DNA from: Sparassis latifolia
Taxonomy: Eukaryota > Basidiomycota > Agaricomycetes > Polyporales > Sparassidaceae
Assembly (NCBI GenBank): GCA_018466975.1
Contig: CM031559.1
Coordinates: 558,001 to 622,000 of the forward strand
Reading direction: 5' to 3'
DNA: 64,000 nt
Below are positions 60,547-64,000 of this stretch, in pieces. The notes beneath the pieces are model-generated. The model saw nothing but the letters and a program-made list of their open reading frames with translations. It had not been told where the DNA came from and searched no databases. The position numbers and the translations under genes are program-made. Numbering within the stretch: position 1 is the stretch's first letter; each line of letters begins with the position of its first letter.

Positions 60547-61222
60547 TTCTCATTCGGAAGAAGGACGGAAAAATGCGGGTATGTGTTGATTTCGGTCAGC
60601 TTAATAACTTCACTGTACGGAATGCTTACCCTCTTCCTCGTATCGATGATTCCTATCAAAATCTTCGTGGCGCGCGTTTCTTCACGACCCTTGACTTGCG
60701 ATCCGGTTACTGGCAGATCCCACTCAGTGCTGCATCACGCCCGCTGACCGCGTTTGCTACGCGTTTCGGCCACTATCAGTTTCGTGTTATGCCTCTCGGC
60801 CTCTGCAATGCACCTGCGACTTTCCAGAACTTTATGAATGACCTCCTTCATTCGCGTCTTGATCGCTGCGTAATGGTCTACCTTGATGACATCATCATCT
60901 ACTCACCGAACCTTCCGCAGCATCTCGCTGATGTCGACTGGGTCCTCACCCGTCTTGATCACCAGGGTCTGATCCTACACGAGGACAAATGTCAGTGGGT
61001 TCAAACCGAGTTGACTTATCTCGGGCACATTGTTTCTATTGCCGGTGTCCGTCCGAATCCAGAGAAAGTCCAGGCCATCACTGAATGGCCACGTCCCGAT
61101 AACGTTACTCGTCTTCGCGGTTTCCTCAATCTTACTGGCTACTACCGCCGTTTCATGAAAGGGTTTGCGAAGATTGCTGGGCGATGTCACGATTTATTAA
61201 AGGACAATCCCGAGGCGTGCTG
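60490..61222 (+). pseudogene. Reverse transcriptase of the retrotransposon
   Basis: After the shift the frame gives the RT domain: P-L-I-L-I-R-K-K-D-G, R-V-C-V-D-F-G-Q-L-N, F-T-T-L-D-L-R-S-G-Y-W-Q-I, F-R-V-M-P-L-G-L-C-N-A-P-A-T-F-Q and the catalytic Y-L-D-D (about 60,879-60,890). All catalytic aspartates are present. It stops at TGA 61221-61223, where one extra base breaks the link to A-E-I-K-W-S-A-P-C. Confidence 0.9.
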
Positions 61223-62991
61223 AAATTAAATGGTCAGCCCCTTGCGAACAGGCTTTTGTCGCTTTGAAATCGCGACTTACCTCTGCTCCTCTTCTCAGTT
61301 ACCCGTCACCTTGGCGTCTCTTCGTTCTCGATGTTGATGCTTGGGCCATGCTATTGGTGGTATCCTCCATCAACTGTTTGCAGAAATGGCGAAGCTACGT
61401 TGAAGGCTCACCTGTTGTTGTGCGTTCTGACCATGAATCTTTGAAGTACTTCTTGTCGCAGAAACATTTGGGTCGCCGTCTTGCCCGTTTCGCCGACAAC
61501 ATCGCACACTTTGATGTGCTAATCCGGTACCGCCCCGGTCGTAATCAGCTTGCCGCTGATGCATTGTCCCGTCGTGATGGCCAAGCTGATGTTCCAGACT
61601 ACGAGGCCTCTGGCCCATTGTTTGCGAACCCGATGGAGCCAGCAGTGGACCATGATAGGTCAGCACTTTTCGAGACTTTGAAGAAATGGAGAGAAGACTT
61701 ACTTCGAGATGCTAGTGCTGAGCCGAGTCGTCGCGGCTTCCTTGTCCGCGATGGTGCACTCTTTCACTCTGTTGACCTTGGTCAGGGCGAAGTCTTCTTG
61801 CCAGTTCCGGTGAACCTTGACGAGGCCTTGCGGGTCATTCGGGAGGTACACACCGACCTCGGACATCTCGGTGTTCGTGCAGTTGCGGAAGCATTGAAGT
61901 CGCGCGTATGGCTGCCAATTGTCACTGAGTTAGTCGAATTCGTTATCCGTCGCTGCGATGCTTGCCAGTTCACGCAGCGCGAGGCTCCACCTGCCCAGCC
62001 GTTGCACCCACTTCCTCGTACGGATGCCTTTGATCATTGGGCTTTCGACTTTATAGGTCCCCTCGTGAAATCGAAAGAAGGAAATGAGTATATTCTTACC
62101 GCCATGGATCACGGCACCAATTTTGCCTACGCGACTGCAATTCCACGCCGTTCTCATATTGCTGTCATCGCATTGCTGCGCCGCCTTATCACGACCCATG
62201 GGAAGCCTTCCACCGTCCTCACGGATAATGGAGAGGAATTTCTGTCGTATCCTTTTCAGAATTATCTTCAGCGATTAGGAATTCAGCACTTACACACCTC
62301 GCCATACCATCCGCAGACAAATGGCCGCCTCGAGAAGTTTAACGATATGCTGGTACAGACGTTAGCGCGTTATACGGCTCCCAACCGACAGGACGAATGG
62401 GATCAATACTTACCGGATGCACTTCTTGCGCAGCGCGCGCACGTCAGTCGGAGCCATGGCGCGTCACCTTTCTTCCTTGCGTTTGGTCGTCAGCCCCGTC
62501 TTCCGCACGAAACGACTTACGACCTTCTTCGGGCGCCACCGACCGACGCGGAGATCGCGACGTTGCAAAACCGTCGTCTCGAGCATGTTCAGAACCTTGA
62601 GAGGTTCCGAACCGAGGCGAACACGCGCGCCTTGCGCCGCTTGCAGGACGAGGCGCGCCGCCGTGAGGGTACTTACCACGAACGCGCGCTCGGGATTGGC
62701 GATTATGTCCTTCGACGTTCGGAGAACCCGACGAAACTCCATCCGCGCTGGGACGGACCCTTCATCGTTCACGATGTCACTGACCGGAACGTTTATCAGC
62801 TCCGCACACGAAACGGCTACATCCTTCGTACCTTGTACAATGCTGCCCGTTTGAAACGTTATCACCCGTCGAATATGGATCCCGAGTTATGGTACTCCTC
62901 TGCCGACCTTCAGCGTCGCGACGCCCGAGCGCGAATGCAACGCCGACTCGACACCAGTCTCGGTCGCGCTGGCACCTCTCGCGATGCCTAA
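61223..62991 (+). pseudogene. RNase H (deleted) and integrase of the retrotransposon
   Basis: RNase H starts normally (L-F-V-L-D-V-D-A-W-A-M), then jumps within about 61,350-61,397 from a shifted G-I-L-H-Q-L-F-A-E-M-A-K reading straight to Y-V-E-G-S-P-V-V-V-R-S-D-H-E-S. The segment holding the catalytic Glu (usual H-D-R-E-x-L-A) is missing. The integrase is complete: zinc-binding H-T-D-L-G-H-L-G with C-D-A-C, catalytic Asp in F-D-F-I-G-P, Asp in L-T-D-N-G-E-E-F, Glu in N-G-R-L-E-K-F. A GPY/F-like end (W-D-G-P-F-I-V; N-A-A-R-L-K-R-Y) follows. Confidence 0.88.
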
Positions 62992-63099
62992 AAAAATGGT
63001 GTCAGCTCTTTTGACGCATGACCTACCTTCTCTTATTGTCTTCTGTCTCCTTGGTTGTCAGTATTCGTCGTTTATCTTGCCGGAGCAAGGTTCTTGTAC

Positions 63100-63109
63100 G
63101 AGGGGATGG
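63100..63109 (+). other. Polypurine tract
   Basis: GAGGGGATGG directly before the 3' LTR, the expected plus-strand primer position. Confidence 0.7.
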
Positions 63110-63503
63110 TGTTGGGCCCGACGACGTGTTCGGTTTGGTCTTGTTGTGTCCCTTCCGAAAATGGTATGTCTCCGTTTCATTTTGAGGAGATCTTGTACGA
63201 CATATTCTCGACTCAGTTCCCCTATTCCTAGTCATACGATTTCGTCATTTCCTGACCCTCTGACAAGTCACCCGCTACGTATGATGACTCGTCCTTATTC
63301 CCATCGAGATTCTGACTCTACGTAGCATCGATCCCACAGCTCGGCTTGTCTCTCGCTGACTACACTTATCTCTGTACTGACTCAGACCGATTGTACTGTA
63401 CGAGTATTTAAGTAGGCCGAGAACGACGAATACACCAGAATTCTCTCGCCCCGTTTCGCAGTCTCACCGGTCTGAGCTCCGTAAGAAATAGGGCGATACC
63501 ACA
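63110..63503 (+). repeat. 3' LTR
   Basis: Matches the 5' LTR except for one C-to-T and one inserted base. Confidence 0.92.
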
Positions 63504-63507
63504 CTGC

Positions 63508-64000
63508 GGCAGGGCAGTCTCCTTATAGTAGGGTAGTTAGGTCCTAGCGGAGTTTGAAAAACCTAACCTACCGGCGGGGGCGGCCCCGCGTCATGTGCCT
63601 ACTCAATGTGGCAGGCAACCTGCCCCAAATGGCATTTCTGATGTAAGCACACACCTAAGGTTGGGCACTGCACTATGGTTGCTCAAATTACACACTCTGT
63701 GGCATGTTTTAATGAAAATTAGTGCCTGTAACTGAGTGCTTTATATGCTCTCTAAACATGAAAAAAGACTGCCTATGTACAGTTCCAGATGAGGAGCACA
63801 ACCATGATAACACTGACATGCAGTCAAATCTGCACACTGGGACTTTCTCATATTCAATGCATGTCCTGCTGGTAAAAATTACAACTTGTAGTACTTGTGA
63901 TATCCACTTCAGGGTACCCTCCCAACCTAGCTCTTAGCTTCAACATAATCTATATTGTGTAGTAGCTAAGAGCCTCTCAGGTGTCAGACAGACCATGGTA
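63508..64000. other. Flank of the retrotransposon, no gene seen
   Basis: Original upstream side of the HNH gene region before insertion. AT-rich, short frames; an AGCTAAGAGC / GCTCTTAGCT inverted pair occurs near 63,930-63,972. Confidence 0.4.

Larger units (their letters stand above)
57993..63503 (+). mobile_element. Ty3/gypsy LTR retrotransposon, young but defective
   Basis: 393-394 bp LTRs start TGTTGGGCCC and end ACCACA. The 4-bp target duplication CTGC flanks the element (57989-57992, 63504-63507). Order gag-protease-RT-RNase H-integrase defines Ty3/gypsy. The two LTRs differ at two places (C/T at about 58,168 versus 63,285, and one inserted A), so insertion was recent. Yet the internal part has frameshifts near 58,640, 60,490 and 61,217 and a deletion in RNase H, so it cannot make full proteins. 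No chromodomain was seen after integrase. Confidence 0.93.

Overview
The window reads as nuclear DNA of a mushroom-forming basidiomycete (Agaricomycetes). The evidence is genes split by many 50-60 bp GT-AG introns with CTGAC/CTAAC-like branch points, a fungal-specific FunK1 kinase, a DUF4470-MYND protein, degenerate F-box/LRR proteins, a cyanovirin-N homology (CVNH) protein and Agaricomycete-type transposons. No rRNA, tRNA, CRISPR or bacterial-style operon was seen. Gene models were built by hand from splice signals and frame continuity.

Layout. 0-7.9 kb: FunK1 kinase (2.7-5.5 kb) surrounded by gene relics, including an F-box/LRR pseudogene (1.2-1.6 kb, minus) and a fragment related to the small gene at 10.4 kb. 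8.0-9.7 kb: FHA-RING ubiquitin ligase of the Dma1/CHFR type. 10.3-13.4 kb: a small unknown gene and an F-box/LRR gene. 15.3-15.7 kb: MITE-like element. 16.7-17.4 kb: conserved-looking Ser/Pro-rich protein. 18.8-20.0 kb: SDH2 (complex II iron-sulfur subunit), six exons, one GC-AG intron. 22.2-23.6 kb: a two-CVNH-domain protein whose C-terminus carries a perfect glycine zipper; this is the most unusual gene in the window. 25.2-34.6 kb, all minus: F-box protein, nucleotidyltransferase-fold protein, tetraspan membrane protein, aldo/keto reductase with a C-terminal membrane anchor, Ser/Pro-rich basic protein. 35.9-39.6 kb minus: DUF4470-MYND protein. 40.3-42.6 kb plus: ORC5. 42.9-46.6 kb minus: F-box/WD40 protein. 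47.2-64 kb: a mobile-element-rich block with a 659-bp TA-flanked MITE, a broken DDE-transposase-like gene with a zinc ribbon (DUF6729-type as recalled), a short companion gene, a decayed transposase N-terminus, an HNH-nuclease-domain gene, and a young but defective Ty3/gypsy LTR retrotransposon inserted just upstream of the HNH gene.

The genes do not form one pathway. Housekeeping genes (SDH2, ORC5, DMA1-like) sit among lineage-expanded families (FunK1, F-box, MYND, CVNH). Several relics carry in-frame TGA or TAG codons where the related coding sequence would have CGA or CAG, so C-to-T decay of repeated sequence may be at work. That is an inference from a handful of sites.
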